Shown here one piece after another: positions 1-13,700 of a DNA stretch of 64,000 nucleotides; within the stretch, counting starts at the first letter, position 1, and each line of letters opens with the position of its first letter. The notes under the pieces were generated by a model that was given only the letters and a program-made list of their open reading frames with translations, was not told the origin of the DNA and searched no databases. A program made the position numbers and the translations under genes. This DNA comes from Larus michahellis (lineage: Eukaryota > Chordata > Aves > Charadriiformes > Laridae): assembly GCF_964199755.1 (NCBI RefSeq), contig NC_133899.1, positions 26,825,446 to 26,889,445 on the forward strand, in the 5' to 3' direction.

Positions 1-203
1 AACAGATAATGTAATTATCGGATGAGTCTTCTTCAGAAGTTTCAATCTTGCTTTTGAAACTAAAAAATCAGATGTAAAAAACCCATTAGATTTCTTTAAA
101 GAGACCAACATGCAAAAACATTGAGAAGCTCTCATGCATATCATCTTCCCATCTTTCTGAAAGGCTTTCAAAAAGTCCCTGCCAAAATCCTTAAAGACAC
201 TGC

Positions 204-712
204 ATAGGATGGTTTAGGTTCGAAGGGTCCTTCTCCTCAGGGCTGCTCTCCACCCAGCTTGGATTCATGCATGAGATTGCCCTGACTCATATGCAGGACC
301 CTGCACCTGGCCTTGTTGAACTTCAGAGGTTCACATAGGCCCACCTCTCAAGCCTGCTAAAGACAGCATCCCTTCCCTCCAGCGTGTCAACCGCACCACA
401 CAGCTTGGTGTCATCGGCAAACTTGCTGAGGGTGCACTCGACCCCACTGTTCACATCGCCCACAAAGAAGTTAAACAGCACCAGTCCCAGTACTGACCCC
501 TGAGGAATGCCACTCATCACGGGTTGCCACTTGGACATAGAGCCATTGACCACAACCATTTGAGTGCAACCGTCTAGCCAGTCCCTTACCCACTGAGTGA
601 TCCATCCATCAAATCCATATCTCTCCAATTTAGAAACAAAGATCTTGTGTGGCAGGGTGTCAAATGCTTTGCACAAGTTCAGGTAGATGACGTTAGTTGC
701 TCTTCCCTTATC
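204..712 (-). mobile_element. CR1 LINE fragment (reverse-transcriptase region)
   Basis: Minus-strand translation of 323-676 gives a CR1 reverse-transcriptase segment: [27 protein letters not shown] and the catalytic FADD box. The frame continues as [13 protein letters not shown] to about 235. It then joins sequence resembling the CR1 3' terminus (GGACCCTTCGAACCTAAACC on the minus strand), so several hundred bases are deleted. Non-functional. Confidence 0.9.
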
Positions 713-1385
713 CTTAACTTGAACTTATCCTTAACTTAAACAGAGAGTGCAAAACAGGGAAATTTCTTGCATGGAGAAGCAATTGGGTACAACACAGAAA
801 CAGGAGGAGTGAGGAGCTGTTACAGCAAAGAACTTCATTAGGCCACCGTATATATCCATGATTATGTTCTAATTTGGGAAAAGAAAAAAAAAAAAAGAAA
901 AAAGCAAAGTCTAGCAAAACTGCCATGTGCCAGGACAACAGTCCAGAGACAAATTTAGCATCTAGGACAAACTGGAGTAACCTAATTTCAGGCTTACATG
1001 GAGTTATATAACTGCTCCAGTTCAACTTGGTCACTCAAAATACTTTCTCCCAAACAAAATACTTTCTCCCAGTGAGCCTAGTTAATTCTGATGGAATGAA
1101 AGGACAGAATTGTAATTATCACATTTTAGCCTGAATGTGTACAATTCGTAGAATCTTAAATTACCTGATCAGCTCTTCTATAGCCTAGTAAGCTCCAGTG
1201 TGTACCAGCTACTCAGTAAATAGGTCATGCAGGAGTAAAAAACCAGGCATCTCTCTTATATTATTGTACTCAATTAATGACCTTGCTTACAACTACTGAT
1301 TCAGTTTAAAAAGCAATAGGTTTTTTAATATAGAAAATAGAAAGAAAAAAGTAAACTTAAGATATTAAAATTTTCATTACTAATA

Positions 1386-1457
1386 AATATATGCATATTT
1401 GCATATGCATATGTATATGCACACATATGCATATGTGTGTATATACACACATACACT
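1386..1457. repeat. Alternating purine-pyrimidine tract (TA/TG/CA)
   Basis: About 70 bp of mostly alternating ATATGCATATG and TGTGTGTATATACACACA units with several internal palindromes. Microsatellite-like, potential Z-DNA or hairpin former, in FANCM intron 13. Confidence 0.75.
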
Positions 1458-4400
1458 GTTTAATTCACACACTTAATTTAAGGCATCTAATATCAAAATT
1501 AATATTAACCTCTCTCTCCTCATAAGCTGCTTTGGATGTTCATTTTCTAACGAGATTCAGATGTCTGCCAAAACCCTGGTGATTTTGCCATTTAAAAATT
1601 AAAAGATACATCTGCAAACAGATACAATATAGATTGTAACAATTATAACTTCTTTAATTGAAAGTTTGATTGAAATGTAGGGAAAAGCAGCATGAACAAT
1701 CAGCATTTAAGTGTTTTCTGACACAAACCAGAACCTATCTTCAGAACTGGTTTTTTGTTAGATCTAGGGAAGAAAGGCTTTGGGATTTTCAGTTTCACAC
1801 TGAGTGTTAAAGCCCATGGAGCCGACGCTGCCAATACAGTTAGTCACATGGGTATATTTTCTGGTTAACTTCTGTGTTAGCATGAATATTAACAAAAATT
1901 ACAGCAGTAAGGCTGGTGGTTTTCACACAGTATTTTGAGTAGGTAGAGTAGGTATCAAAGCAGTATATTCCAATCTATTCAAATGAGAAGTGGTTACAAT
2001 TGTCTCCTTGTAGGTGATCAGTTGATCCCTTAAATACTGAAGGAAAAACCCTTGTGTTTGCCCTCACACAGGATCCTCAACACGTGGAAGAGCCCCTTTC
2101 GCATATTCTGGAAACAAAACACTGTGCCTCAAATGCTCTCAGCCATGTCCATTCTCCCCCTAGTCCCCACAAACACTTTTTTAAAGTTTACAAATACCTC
2201 CTAGGCTATAATTATTGTTTTTAATATATGGGACATGTTAGCACACACTCACTGAGGAAGCCAAACTGCCCTTCAGTTGCAATGGGAGGCTTCTGGAGGA
2301 CAGAGAAATGGAAGTGTGCAGTCTTCCTCCAGCTCCTCCAGAGAGAGCGTCTGCCTTTCAAGAGTCCCGCTCACCTGCCCAACAAACTGGGCAGTAGGCA
2401 GTAAAATGCTATGTTCTACTGAAATGGTTTACCATAAAAGTATGTATTATATAGCACTTATTAGTGCCCAGTAATGAGACTGAAGCACAAGACTGCAAGA
2501 GGACAAACAGCCACAGCTGTCAGACAAAGGCTGCTTTAACCCAGTGTGTTGTATGTGACCAAGAACCGAGAAAGTGTAGAAATAAAGAAATTACAGAATG
2601 CTCCTTCCCCAAAACGCGTCCATCTGCCCACACGGGTTACTTGATGTGAGCTTACACTGGCTAAAAATTATGTCTACATCCCCCTGAACGGCAGTAGATG
2701 AACTTTCACTGTATACAAGGTCAGGGCATATGACATATTTTTACCATAACCGAATATTTTCTGCTTCATTTTATGCTACTTTTCCTACTGATTTCTGAAA
2801 TTCCTGTCCCTTTTCTGAGCAACAGTGATCATTAAACTAATGTTTACCCAGAAGTATCCAAAACAACTCTTTCCTGGCTAAGGCAGCTTTCTCCTTCACT
2901 CAATTTCAAACTTACTGGTACAGAATTTAACTCTCCAGCTTTTTAGAACTTGCTCACATGGTAATTCTTTTTGAAATTTATTACCATCTTTTACTTTTAT
3001 CACCAAAAATAATATTTTACTGCTGTAAAAGTTATCCCTTTTCTAGATCATTTAGCAAACAGGTTAAACAATTCTGCTGCTTAGCTGCTAACCTCCCTGC
3101 CATCTGAGTACAGGCCATTATTTATACCTTTCGGGAACTGGTTAATGAACAGAATAATCAATCCCTCCTTTTCCGTGTTCTGTGATTGCTTAGTTTCCAG
3201 AAGAGACTCTAGGGGAAGGAACACCAACAAAAACTTTGTTTGGAAGTTCAAGTATATTCCATCAGATGGCCCTTAAAAATATATTTAGTTGATTCACTAA
3301 AGAAGCCTAAGGGACACAGAAACCACAATTCCCCCCTACAAATTTCTCTTACTAACAATATCAGGTCATAGATGTATCTACCACTTCTATTGCTGTTTTG
3401 CTGTCGGGCAGCTTGCCTGCAATGAATCACGAACTCTCCCATGCAGCCACCCAACACCCTTTTCAAAACCCCAGGCAGCGCCTGACACCTCCTGCTCCTG
3501 CGACACCAGGCTGAGCCAAGTGCTGGGAATCCTTGAAGGGTTACCATCTGCTCCTGCTTAGAGCAACCGGCTACTTCTCATTTATCTGCTTCTACTTATT
3601 TTGCTGATACTCTAATTTGAGAGAGCATCTGTCTATACAGCAAACACAGCTACACAAAAAAAACACTCAAAAGATCCCTAAAAAGGAAGATTCATTAGCA
3701 AAATACAGGGTATATACCCTAGCGATTCTGGGAACAGGTATCATTAGGTATCATTAAAGAGGCTACAGAGGCAAGAGTGAATGTTCAAGAACATCTGAAG
3801 TGTCAGAAAATAAATTAATCTCTGGTTTAGTGACTGTGTATTTTATAAAACTCTCGGGACAGAAGTGACAGGTAGTTAGTATTAGAGGTGTCTGACCTGG
3901 CAACCACAGATGGTTCTGTTATCTGGCATCACAGAGAGGTTAATGCGGACATTTACTGTTTGACTTCCTTAGCCTGGGGCGTCCCGTGCTAAGAATTGTG
4001 GAAATCTACAGGGGAGAGGGGAAACCCACCACACTACAGAGAGATACACAGCAATGACCTGGATACCTGTGTGTCATTTCCATGAAAATATGGATAGCGA
4101 AACACTCCTGAACCCCACTGACCATGGTCGTTTCTTAAGCACTGCATTTCCATGCCAATATTAAAAATACAAGCAGCAACAGGTATATCCAAGCGGATAG
4201 CAGGACCGTTGCATCTAGAAGTAGTTTTTCAACTACAGCAGCAGTTCATTGTTCTAAATAAATGATTATATTCCACCAAACTTTGTCACCGGTGCATTAT
4301 TATAATATTAAAAACAATGTTAAAATATTATCCCGTCTCAAAACATAAATAGTATCTTCAAGGAGCTTTGGTGTATAGTAGCTCCTACATGAGTCCCAAG

Positions 4401-7354
4401 ACTGCGAATGGATTGCCAGTTCATACTTGGCACACTGACTGTCAAAGAGCTTTGCCAAATCAGTCTCCTGTAAGAGCTTAAGGAACAACCAACTGATTAT
4501 TCACAGACACAAATAACATAAATATTTTGACAGTTTGTGAAATACAGCATACAACTATTTTAAATTCAGAAACCTAAATGCAAAATTTAGATGTGTGTGT
4601 ACATACACACACATCCCTAAACAAATAAAATAACAATGGAACAAACCCAACAAAAGCCAACAGTAGCCAGAATAGGTACGTGCTGTACAATTCTACTGCC
4701 AGCAGGGCGGGAGCTCAGGAGCACATCCATTAGTAATAAACACCCCAGAAGGCAGGCAGCGACATACCATACCACAGAGCGCGCATCAAGTGTCTCTTGG
4801 CTGTAGATTTAAGTTGGCAACCCTATATCCCATACCTGATATTCTATTTGGTTTCCACAAGATGTTATATTACGGCATGTTTTGCAGAAAACTGAGATCA
4901 TTTAACTTCGGTGGGAAGACTATTTTTGGCTGGTCTGCCTGAACCCGAGGCACAAGGGCTGTGGAAGGCTTTCACGCAGCGCTGCAGAGGAACACCGAGT
5001 CACCCCTAAACAGGGCAGAAACGCTAGCTCAAATTAACACGGCTAAGCCCTTCCAGGTGCCACACAATCTGCTCAATCCCTTGGCCCATGCACATGGCTG
5101 ACACCCCAGAATCCTTTGCCTAATCACTCTTACTTCTCCATTCTCACTGCCACAGGATCATTAAAAACAGAAAGCACCTGCAATTAAAGGTCTGAACAAT
5201 CTTAACCGGGTCTCAATTAGCGTTCAGGCTCAAATCATTTGGCAACAAGATCAGAAGAATCAATATGGCACAAAGAAACTATTTTAATTGGAGAGCTGAG
5301 ATTTTTTTGGTCTTGTGGGCTCTCCCTGGCAGCCTTACTGGCTGAGAACAGAACAAATGTCCTGCCGCCCTCCCGCTGGGACGCATGTTCCGCTTGGGCT
5401 TTCTGCAGTAAAGAACAATCCAGGCCACCTCTGCTGAGCTTTCTTTTGAGGATCCCAAGACAGTGCATTTTCTCTGATTATCTGTTCTCTGCTGATCAAG
5501 CCAGATTCAGTGCCCAGACAATAAATAGCACCCCACAGTTCAAACCCGCAGTTCCACAGATGCGTTAGTCCGTCTCTCACAAACACTGTAACAAAACATC
5601 ATTTACCATCTAAAATTATTTGTTATTGGGTGGGAAGAAGTCTCGCCACATCTCTATCAGGATTTTAACCCGAGACGTACTAATGTCAATAAAGGCAGAA
5701 AAAAAAAAAGTTTTATTGTCCTTTCTTGAACCATTTTTAACTTTGCATTCATTGTCTCCTGGAAAAAAGTCACAGCTGGCTGGGAACACTGTGTTTTCCC
5801 CCAAAACCAGGTCTGAGGTCTGATTTAAAACTTCAAAATCATGGAAAGACTTTTATTTGGAATTTTAGGGTATCCTGGGAACACTTTCCCTGCTGCCAGG
5901 CATTTCACCCCGTGAATCCTTCAAAGCAATCTAAGACAGAGGATAAATGACAGATGATTTTAGTGGCAGTTGTTGCGGGTTCATCTTCTAAACCCTGTTT
6001 CCCAAGGTGTGTGGTACCAGAGATTACTTGGGTGAAAAAGGGTGAGAATCTTTTGAGTGGGAGTTTTTGTGTTTTCTTTTGTCTTTCTAGGGATAATAAT
6101 GAACCTCACTGTAACTTCACACTGCCAACTCTGAAGTGGGAAATGGACACCCATAGTCATCCTCCCACACTGGACAACATTCTGACATTTACAAAGTCCC
6201 TAAGAGTTGCCTGCCTCCCCGGGAATAAAAAATAATGCACTCGCACTTCAATATTTCCTGTCACTTACCCTCAGAAACTTGGACAAATAGCATTTCAATA
6301 AAAATGATTACTTTGCCCTGACCTTGTTTCCAAACAGTACAGTTTAATTTTCAAAAATGCTTATAAAAGCTATTGAATTATCTTGCATAATGACAACTTG
6401 ATTTGTTACCATGTTACACAAAAAATCCCTGTTTGTAGCTAGCAGAAAATCCAATCCCATCTGCCCACTTCTCGTTGCTGTAGTAATAAAGCCACACAGG
6501 CATTAAGGGCTTTTCTGCAGTGGATGTGGCCTGTCGCAGGCTTCATATTTGGGATTTCTTTTACTTTTATTTTTTTCTTTTGATTGTGCCAACTTCTTCT
6601 CTAAGTTTTTAAGAGCATATAAATACAATATACAATTTTTTCCCCCAAACATTTTCACTTCATCTATTTAAAAATATCGAAGCCTTTTCACTGACTTTTT
6701 AAAATTTATTATGCAAAACACAATTGCATAGGAAGTTTCTTGGAATCATGGAATGAGTACAAGGAAAGGAAAGCTACATATCAGTAAATTCCTGAGCTTT
6801 CTTCTGTAATAAAAACCAAAACACTCATAAAGAACACATAAATACCTCCTAAGATGGCTCGTATTAAGTTATTGCTAATCTCTGAATGAGATTCTTCCCA
6901 AGAAATAATTAGTTTCATCAGAAGCTTCTAGATCATTTGGTTATTCGTAGTAAAATAAGGATTTGCCTGTTTTTATCTTTTATCCCTCAGTAAGAAAATA
7001 ATCAATAGAACTGTGGTTTGAAGTTCAATATCTTAGTTATTTAAGGCAATAGCTTTGACTCGTATTTGTCTTAAATCCCTCTGCTATTAAGAACTGTAAA
7101 TTAACGTCAGACAGATTAGCAGTGGTATATTTGGCAATAAAATATTTATAGTAGGAACTTTGATGCACAGTACATACATGCAAAACCCTTTGACTCACTG
7201 CTAAAACAATTCTTGTTTCCATCCACTTATTTTCATATAAGACTAACATTTTAGGTAGATTTTTACAGGCTTAACTTCTGCTAAAGGTAATTTCCTGGAG
7301 GCTGGAGTAATATTCCTTTATGCTGTCCCACTGTTTAATAACAGCACTTCCTAC

Positions 7355-7410
7355 AATTTCAAACCACATTTGAAATTGTGGTTTGAAATTCATTCAATTC
7401 AATTCAATTC
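7355..7410. repeat. Inverted repeat and CAATT repeat
   Basis: Perfect 14-bp arms AATTTCAAACCACA (7355-7368) and its complement (7377-7390) around an 8-nt spacer, followed by a short CAATT tandem (about 7391-7410) and a further CAAACCACATT copy at 7410-7420. Confidence 0.8.
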
Positions 7411-8544
7411 AAACCACATTGAAAGCCAAGCTTCCAAAAGTTTAAACTTGCTATAGAAACATCCTTCACCAAGAATGCCTCAGTCAAATGGGTGTGTAAA
7501 CCAGCAAGCCTGAATTAAGACCATCCCAAGCTGAGTTCTGTATATTCAGCACACACAACGCACCCGGGGATACCTTAATCCAGGCCCAGCAGAAGCACAG
7601 AGCTCACGGAGAGGCCGTAGCAGCCTCAGCCCCAAACTGCCCGTGCCTGGAGCAAGCACAATGTGTCTGGGGGTCCCACTGCAAAACGGAGCAGGACACC
7701 GAACAGGGTGAGATCCAAATCTGGTAAAAAAGCTTGATTCTAAATCTCACGGCTTTCCCAATCATATGCTGAACTGAACTGCTCATGAAAATACAGTGAC
7801 AGAGAAACACGGGGCCAGCGTTCCACAGGCAGCTCTTTCAGTGGGTGGAATTTTGCCCGCACAGCATCAGTCAGGAATACAGACAAGACAGAACCACCTA
7901 GAAGAACATGCCTTAGTAAGTGTGCAGAAATTCAAAGCATTGCCTACAAACCTCTAAGTTTCTTTAATTTTGCTCTACTTCTGCATTTTTTAATTAATAT
8001 TTTCTTCTAAGAACAAATACCCTACAATACACAAAAAAAAAAAAATAAAAATCAGTGTAGTAGTTACTGCCAAAGTAAACCATCCATGCCTCCCCACAGG
8101 TCTGGCTATGGGCAACATGGCATAATCAGTTTTTGGCAAAGCTTGATTTCTGAAAGATCCTGATGTGAACAATTTCACATGCATAGTGTTAGGAATACTG
8201 TAGAGTACGATATAGTAAGAATACTATATCATAAGGAAAACCTAAACGTCTGAAATTACAATACTACATGAATGTTATATTTACTCCAATTTTAAGTTAA
8301 AGTACAAACTTCAAATCAAACTAGTATGAAAACATCCAAGCTTTCAAGCAAATATCCCACGAAGCACACAGAACGCTTAGGGATGAAGACCTCAAGACTG
8401 CCTTTTATGATGTAACTAGCTTTGGGGGCAAGAGAAGGGCAGCAGATGTTCTTTACCTTGACTTTACCAGGGTTCTGATACATTCTCCTAGCTAAGCTTG
8501 TGAGATGTTGGACCACCACAATTAAATCATTTTGAGGACTGGTA

Positions 8545-9130
8545 TGAAGTCCTGGCAGTGGCTAGCTGCTAGGAGCATTTCTCAGAGGTTCTTAGTGTTT
8601 AACATTTTTATTACTGACCTTGACTACAGCACAGAGAGCACATTCAGTAAGTTTGCAGATGATACCAGGGGAGGAGAAGCAGGTGACATGCTTGAGGGCA
8701 GGGCTGCTGCCCAGAGGTTCCTCAACAAAATGACAGAAACCTCACGACAGAAAAATGAGACAGCAGTGTGCCCTTGTGGCAACAAAGACGATCGCATCCA
8801 GGCTCCATTAGCAGGACAGTAGCCATCAGGGCAAGGGAAGCGATTGTTCTCCTCTGTTCATCCTCTGTGAGGCCACATCTGGAGTGTTTAGGCTAGTTTT
8901 GGGGTCCCAGTACAAGTAATATCTTGGACTGGATCAAGTCCAGCAGGGGCGGCCAAAACTGTCTTGGGGCTGGAGCATACGGAGGTACAGGGGCAGACAA
9001 GGGAACTCTGTTCAGTCTTGAGAAGAAGGGGATCTCATTGCTATCTTTATCTAGTGTAAGAGCAGAGGGAAGACAGAGCCAGGCTTCCTGGAGTATATAT
9101 AGCACAGAGCAGAGGCAGGTGAGCTGGGCT
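8545..9130 (+). mobile_element. Degraded CR1 LINE fragment
   Basis: Plus-strand translation contains VFNIFITDLD and TFSKFADDT of CR1 reverse transcriptase. Further on are GGGGTCCCAGTACAAG and CTGTTCAGTCTTGAGAAGA stretches typical of the 3' part of the CR1 ORF. Many indels and gaps; old copy. Confidence 0.8.
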
Positions 9131-10601
9131 GTCTCATTCCCGTGAGGGACACTAGGCAGACCTGTCTCTGTAAAAGTTCTGTAAAAGCTCACTTATGAAT
9201 GCAAGCGTTTGACATTCTGCCTTGCTTATCATTTTTGGCACCTACTTTGGCAGAGTTTGGGGGAGAAGACTGAAGACTCGCTTGGTGACTAACAAATTTG
9301 CTCTGTAAATTATTTTCAGGGTGCCAAATGTTGGTTTAGCATCTATAACTTTGAAGGCACTCGGGAACCTGAACAGAATTCTGGTATCAATACACTTTCA
9401 CAAAAGGAACTGAAGTCACAAATACTTCAAGTGCCTGAGTTGGTGGTGGGGAGTGGGGTCCTCAATTAGAAGAGAAATCACAATTTTTTTAACCATTTCT
9501 TTGCCCTTTGACTTCCTTCAGCTCTCTATACCTGAACTCTCCCCAAAGTCCTCTCTCTGTTAGTACGTTCTTGGCTGTAGCTCAGGAACACAGACTCTCA
9601 AAGAAGTCAAGAATGCCATTATTCTGTGATGAAGTGGAGAAGCTTATCTTAGCTCTGGAAGTCTATTTACAACTTTCCATTAATACACTTTCCTAGCAAG
9701 GAGTACAACTACAATGTCTCTATTCTCTTCCTTGATTAGTCTAGTTATTCAGAAAACTCTGGCAGCTTAGCAACAGATTCTGATGACCTAGAAAACTTCA
9801 ACACACTAAAAAGCAATATGTGTGGAACGTAAAAGAGATAAACTGGAGGAAAAAGAGTGTGGTGAACAACCGAAGTCTTCAGGTACTTCAACAGATCCAC
9901 CTCTACACACATCTTATTGTATGTGCCTTTCATTGTAAAGGCATATCTGCTATCCATAACTGATAGCAAAAAAAATTCTCATCTCCCAAATGGTTTTCAT
10001 CCCTGTTAGTTTGACTGCCCTCCTCTTATCCTTTAACTCTTAGGAGCAATTAAGTTTCTAATTACAGCTTCCACAGAAAACAAACCAAAAAGCCTCAATA
10101 CACAACTACCTTAAAACATGCATTACATTCTGGCATTATTTTTATGTGATGCATTTAATGTACAAAATTATTTCCAATTCCTATTACACTCTGGAATAGT
10201 TCTAATATCATTCTTGGTGACCTTGCTCCTTGACATATATATTTCTTGCATTTAATGTCCTTCTGTAAAAAATTGACACTTGGATCCCTTAAAAAAAAAA
10301 AAAAAAACAAAAAGATGATTTATGGGTGGGACTTTCTTCTGTTTTCAGAAACACTAACTGTTTTTAAACAGCTTCTGTGGAATAAATTAAGAATTACAGA
10401 ATACCAGAGGGATACATCTTGAAACAAAATTAAATACACGTTATCCGTTCCACAATAACTAACTTGCCCCATGCAAACATTTCTCCACTTTTTGTTTCAA
10501 CTGACCAGCCAGAACTAGAGCACTTATTATGTTTTAATTAGTCTGACTGTGCATTGAATACTTGCTGCTTGTTTACAACCAGCCAAATGTAAACACCTTA
10601 C

Positions 10602-10754
10602 CTGTTCATGTCTCATTAGCTCTATCATTTCCATAACACCGATAAAATGGTAGCAACGATCTGAGTGATCAACCATGGATGTAGGAAAAGGACGGTTCTG
10701 CCAAATTCTCCATTCAGACAAGGAAAGTTCATGAGCTGCCTCCTCTTTATGTTT
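10602..10754 (-). CDS. FANCM: FANCM exon 13 (MHF-binding region)
   Basis: 153 bp, 51 codons, phase 0 on both sides (CTGCAG acceptor, GTAAGG donor). Residues 716-766 contain [17 protein letters not shown] and [12 protein letters not shown], both FANCM-diagnostic. The next exon is not in the window. Confidence 0.94.
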
Positions 10755-13700
10755 CTGCAGTTTGAAATTAAGAGTGGCAAGGAGATATTAATCAAGAAAT
10801 TGTTTAGCAAAACTAGTGTCTACTTCTCTGGTAGGGACTATAAATACTCCGAATGCAGGAAAGTATTTAAACATTATCACAAATGTTTAAGTCTGGTTTA
10901 AATAAAAGCAATTCTGTGTTTTGTGTGGTCACACCTTTTCAAGGAAGACAGGTTGTTTTAAGTGGTGAAATGACACAAACGCTCCAAATTTTTTCTCTGA
11001 ATCAGAAAAGAGCTTGTAAAACTTGAGCTTTTCTTTCAGTAACACTTTTATAGTTCTATAAACAAGGAGATGAAAACATGTGGATACAATACCATCATGA
11101 ATACAGTATCCTGCATGGAATTCTTCGAAACAGGAACAGAATTTAATGGATACTGAGAGATTTTTTAATGCATTTTGCATTTACAGAGCTAACCTCAAAT
11201 GCCCATTTCAAACACCTAACCCTTAAATTCTTAACCTCAAAAACCTACACAGAATTCTCAAAATTGCATTTTTAATACAGACCTCCTTCAAATTCTTAGT
11301 TAACTTTGTTACTCAGGGTATCCTTTAGGCCTCATATCAAAGAAAACATTACATTTAGGTTATACTCACTGATACTTCTTCCAGGTTTTCTAAGGTTTCA
11401 AACCGAGTTTGAGGCAGTATCGGTTCCTTTACTCCATCACTTTCCTTAATCCTGTAAAGTCTGTCCCATATTTCAAATTCCTCAGGTGACAGAGACCAAT
11501 TCTCATGACCGTGTATTTGCTTTTGGCCTATGGGGAAAAAAACAGTAACAGAAAAATGTTACCCACTTGAAGAAAAAGGATACGCGGAATAAAAAGAACT
11601 TTGTATGACACCAATCAAAAGAAAAAATACCTTCTCTGTGCCACAAGCATAACCAGATAGAGAGAATCTGATGTCTGAAACAAGTACCAGAACAGTGTTG
11701 TATGTGTTATAATTATGGATAAATCTAATAAACAATTTTGGGGGGAGAAGGCATCATATAAACAAAGATATAGATGGATAGCAAGGAAAGAAAAACGAGG
11801 CTCATGAGTTTTATTTTGACTCATAACTGCAAGTGGGAAGTATAGGGAACCTGTGCGCACCAATGCTAGAAAGAAACAAAATAAGTGCTCATATGGCACC
11901 TTACTGAAGACAAGGGCCTGGTGCTGCTTGGCTCTGAGCAAGTACGCTCCAGTGCCGACGAGGAAAGGGAGTCATTTTTGGCAGGCTGACAGCAAGCCTC
12001 AATACCAACATTATCCAAACAAATGCCAAATCCCTCAAAACAGCCAACCGTGTGAATGGCAAAGGAGCATGCAAAGAATCCTTTTTAAGAGCGTGTTAAG
12101 AATGTGCGTACTTTCATCCCAGATGTATGAAGCTTGGAGAAAAATAATTAAGTTAATTTGACAATCACTCTGCAGACAGGATTTGGAATGAATCTGCAGC
12201 CAACACTCTATTCTGAATTAGTGCCATGTACGAGGAGTCAGCTTGTACCTCTCAATCCTCTCAAATTACAATTGCCAGAGACTGTGTCTTCACAGGATGG
12301 TGTGACAATGTTTATTAGAGACTCAAAAACACATCCCTGAGAGTTCAGAGTACTAGGTTCAAGTCCTGTTCAGAAAAAGTCTTTCACAGCTGGAAAAAAC
12401 TAACCAACACTGAAGTTCTTCAAGGTCATCGTTAAAAACAAAACAAAACAAAAAAACCCCACAAGATCGATGTTGCTACTAAAATATTTTTGACTCTACA
12501 TCTCGGAGATGTTACACTCCTTTATAGCTAACACACAGTTCAAGTAGAGGAGGAAAAATATAGAGTTCTGAAGGCAAAGAAAATTAAGAACACTTATCAG
12601 AAAAGCATATCTCACAGCCTTTCCTGTTGTTTATAAGAACAGTTAAGTATTAGGTCTGCTCTAGCAGTTAATATCCAGCACCCACACACCAAGACAGAAT
12701 ATGTCAATCTCTAATTAGCGTGGAGTTCTGGACCGCGTTGCCTGGCCACGGTAGAAAGGAAATGCCAGAAAGAGTCCTCAGTTGTAACCGAACCCTAATG
12801 CCCTTGGTCAGTCCAAAGTGACTTCTACTGCCTCACTTAAGATTTACCTTCATAACCAAGAAGCAAAAAGATGGCCTACCAAGGAACTGAGAATGCATTT
12901 TCAAACAGCAAGTTGTTAAGACAGGAAAAAGTGGGCACCAGTGAAAAGCTTCATAGACAAACAGATCTAGTTTGGGTTCCTTCTTGCTCTTGAGGATGCT
13001 TGTCCAGACAGTGCACTGGAGCCTTTCCTAACACCTCTGGTGATGGACCGTTGCCATCCAGACACGTCCAGGGACACACTGAGAACAACAGATGACTTCA
13101 GTTCTCTGTGTTACAGCTCCAGAGGAGACCCCCCTTTTGACAAGGTCAAGAGGATCCTGCGATACCACCTGCCCAAGCAATACATGGTGCAACTCTACAC
13201 TGGCATGAAGGCCTCCAGCAGCTGGCAAAATTCGGTAATAGATACTTCCAAAGCTCTGAACTTTCTCTTTCTGAGCAGAGAAAAGTATTTTTGGCTATCA
13301 AGAAAATGAGCAAGCACAACAGGCCTCCCTAGAGAGGGGAATGGAAGCATTGATAGAGTCTGAAAAGGGGGGAGTAAAGTAATTGTGAAGAGCCAGGAAA
13401 AGAATAATTCATAAAATGAAATTTCATCTAGACAAATGCAATGCAAAAAGAAAAACCAAAAGAAATCATTGATAGCTTGAAATGACATTCAGCTACCTGA
13501 ACAACAGGCTACGGGAAGAGCACATTTTAATGCATGTTAGCTATTTTTTGCCATGCCCATTGTGGTTTCCTACCTCTCACAGAGCAGGGAGTTTGGCAGA
13601 GAACTTGCAAAGATAATAATGTTAGAGATGATTATCTAGATCTTTCAGCTCTTTCACCTTTTCATTTATCTTGTGGGATAGTTATTCTCATTTTATAAAG

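Larger units (their letters stand above)
1..10601 (-). other. FANCM: FANCM intron 13 (running off the left edge)
   Basis: No exon was recognised. The next FANCM exon in vertebrates is very large (well over 1 kb in human), and no open frame of that size occurs here, so it must lie outside the window. Contains two CR1 fragments (204-712 and 8545-9130), an alternating tract near 1400 and an inverted repeat near 7360. A GC-richer patch at about 5330-5470 has no recognisable product. Confidence 0.75.
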
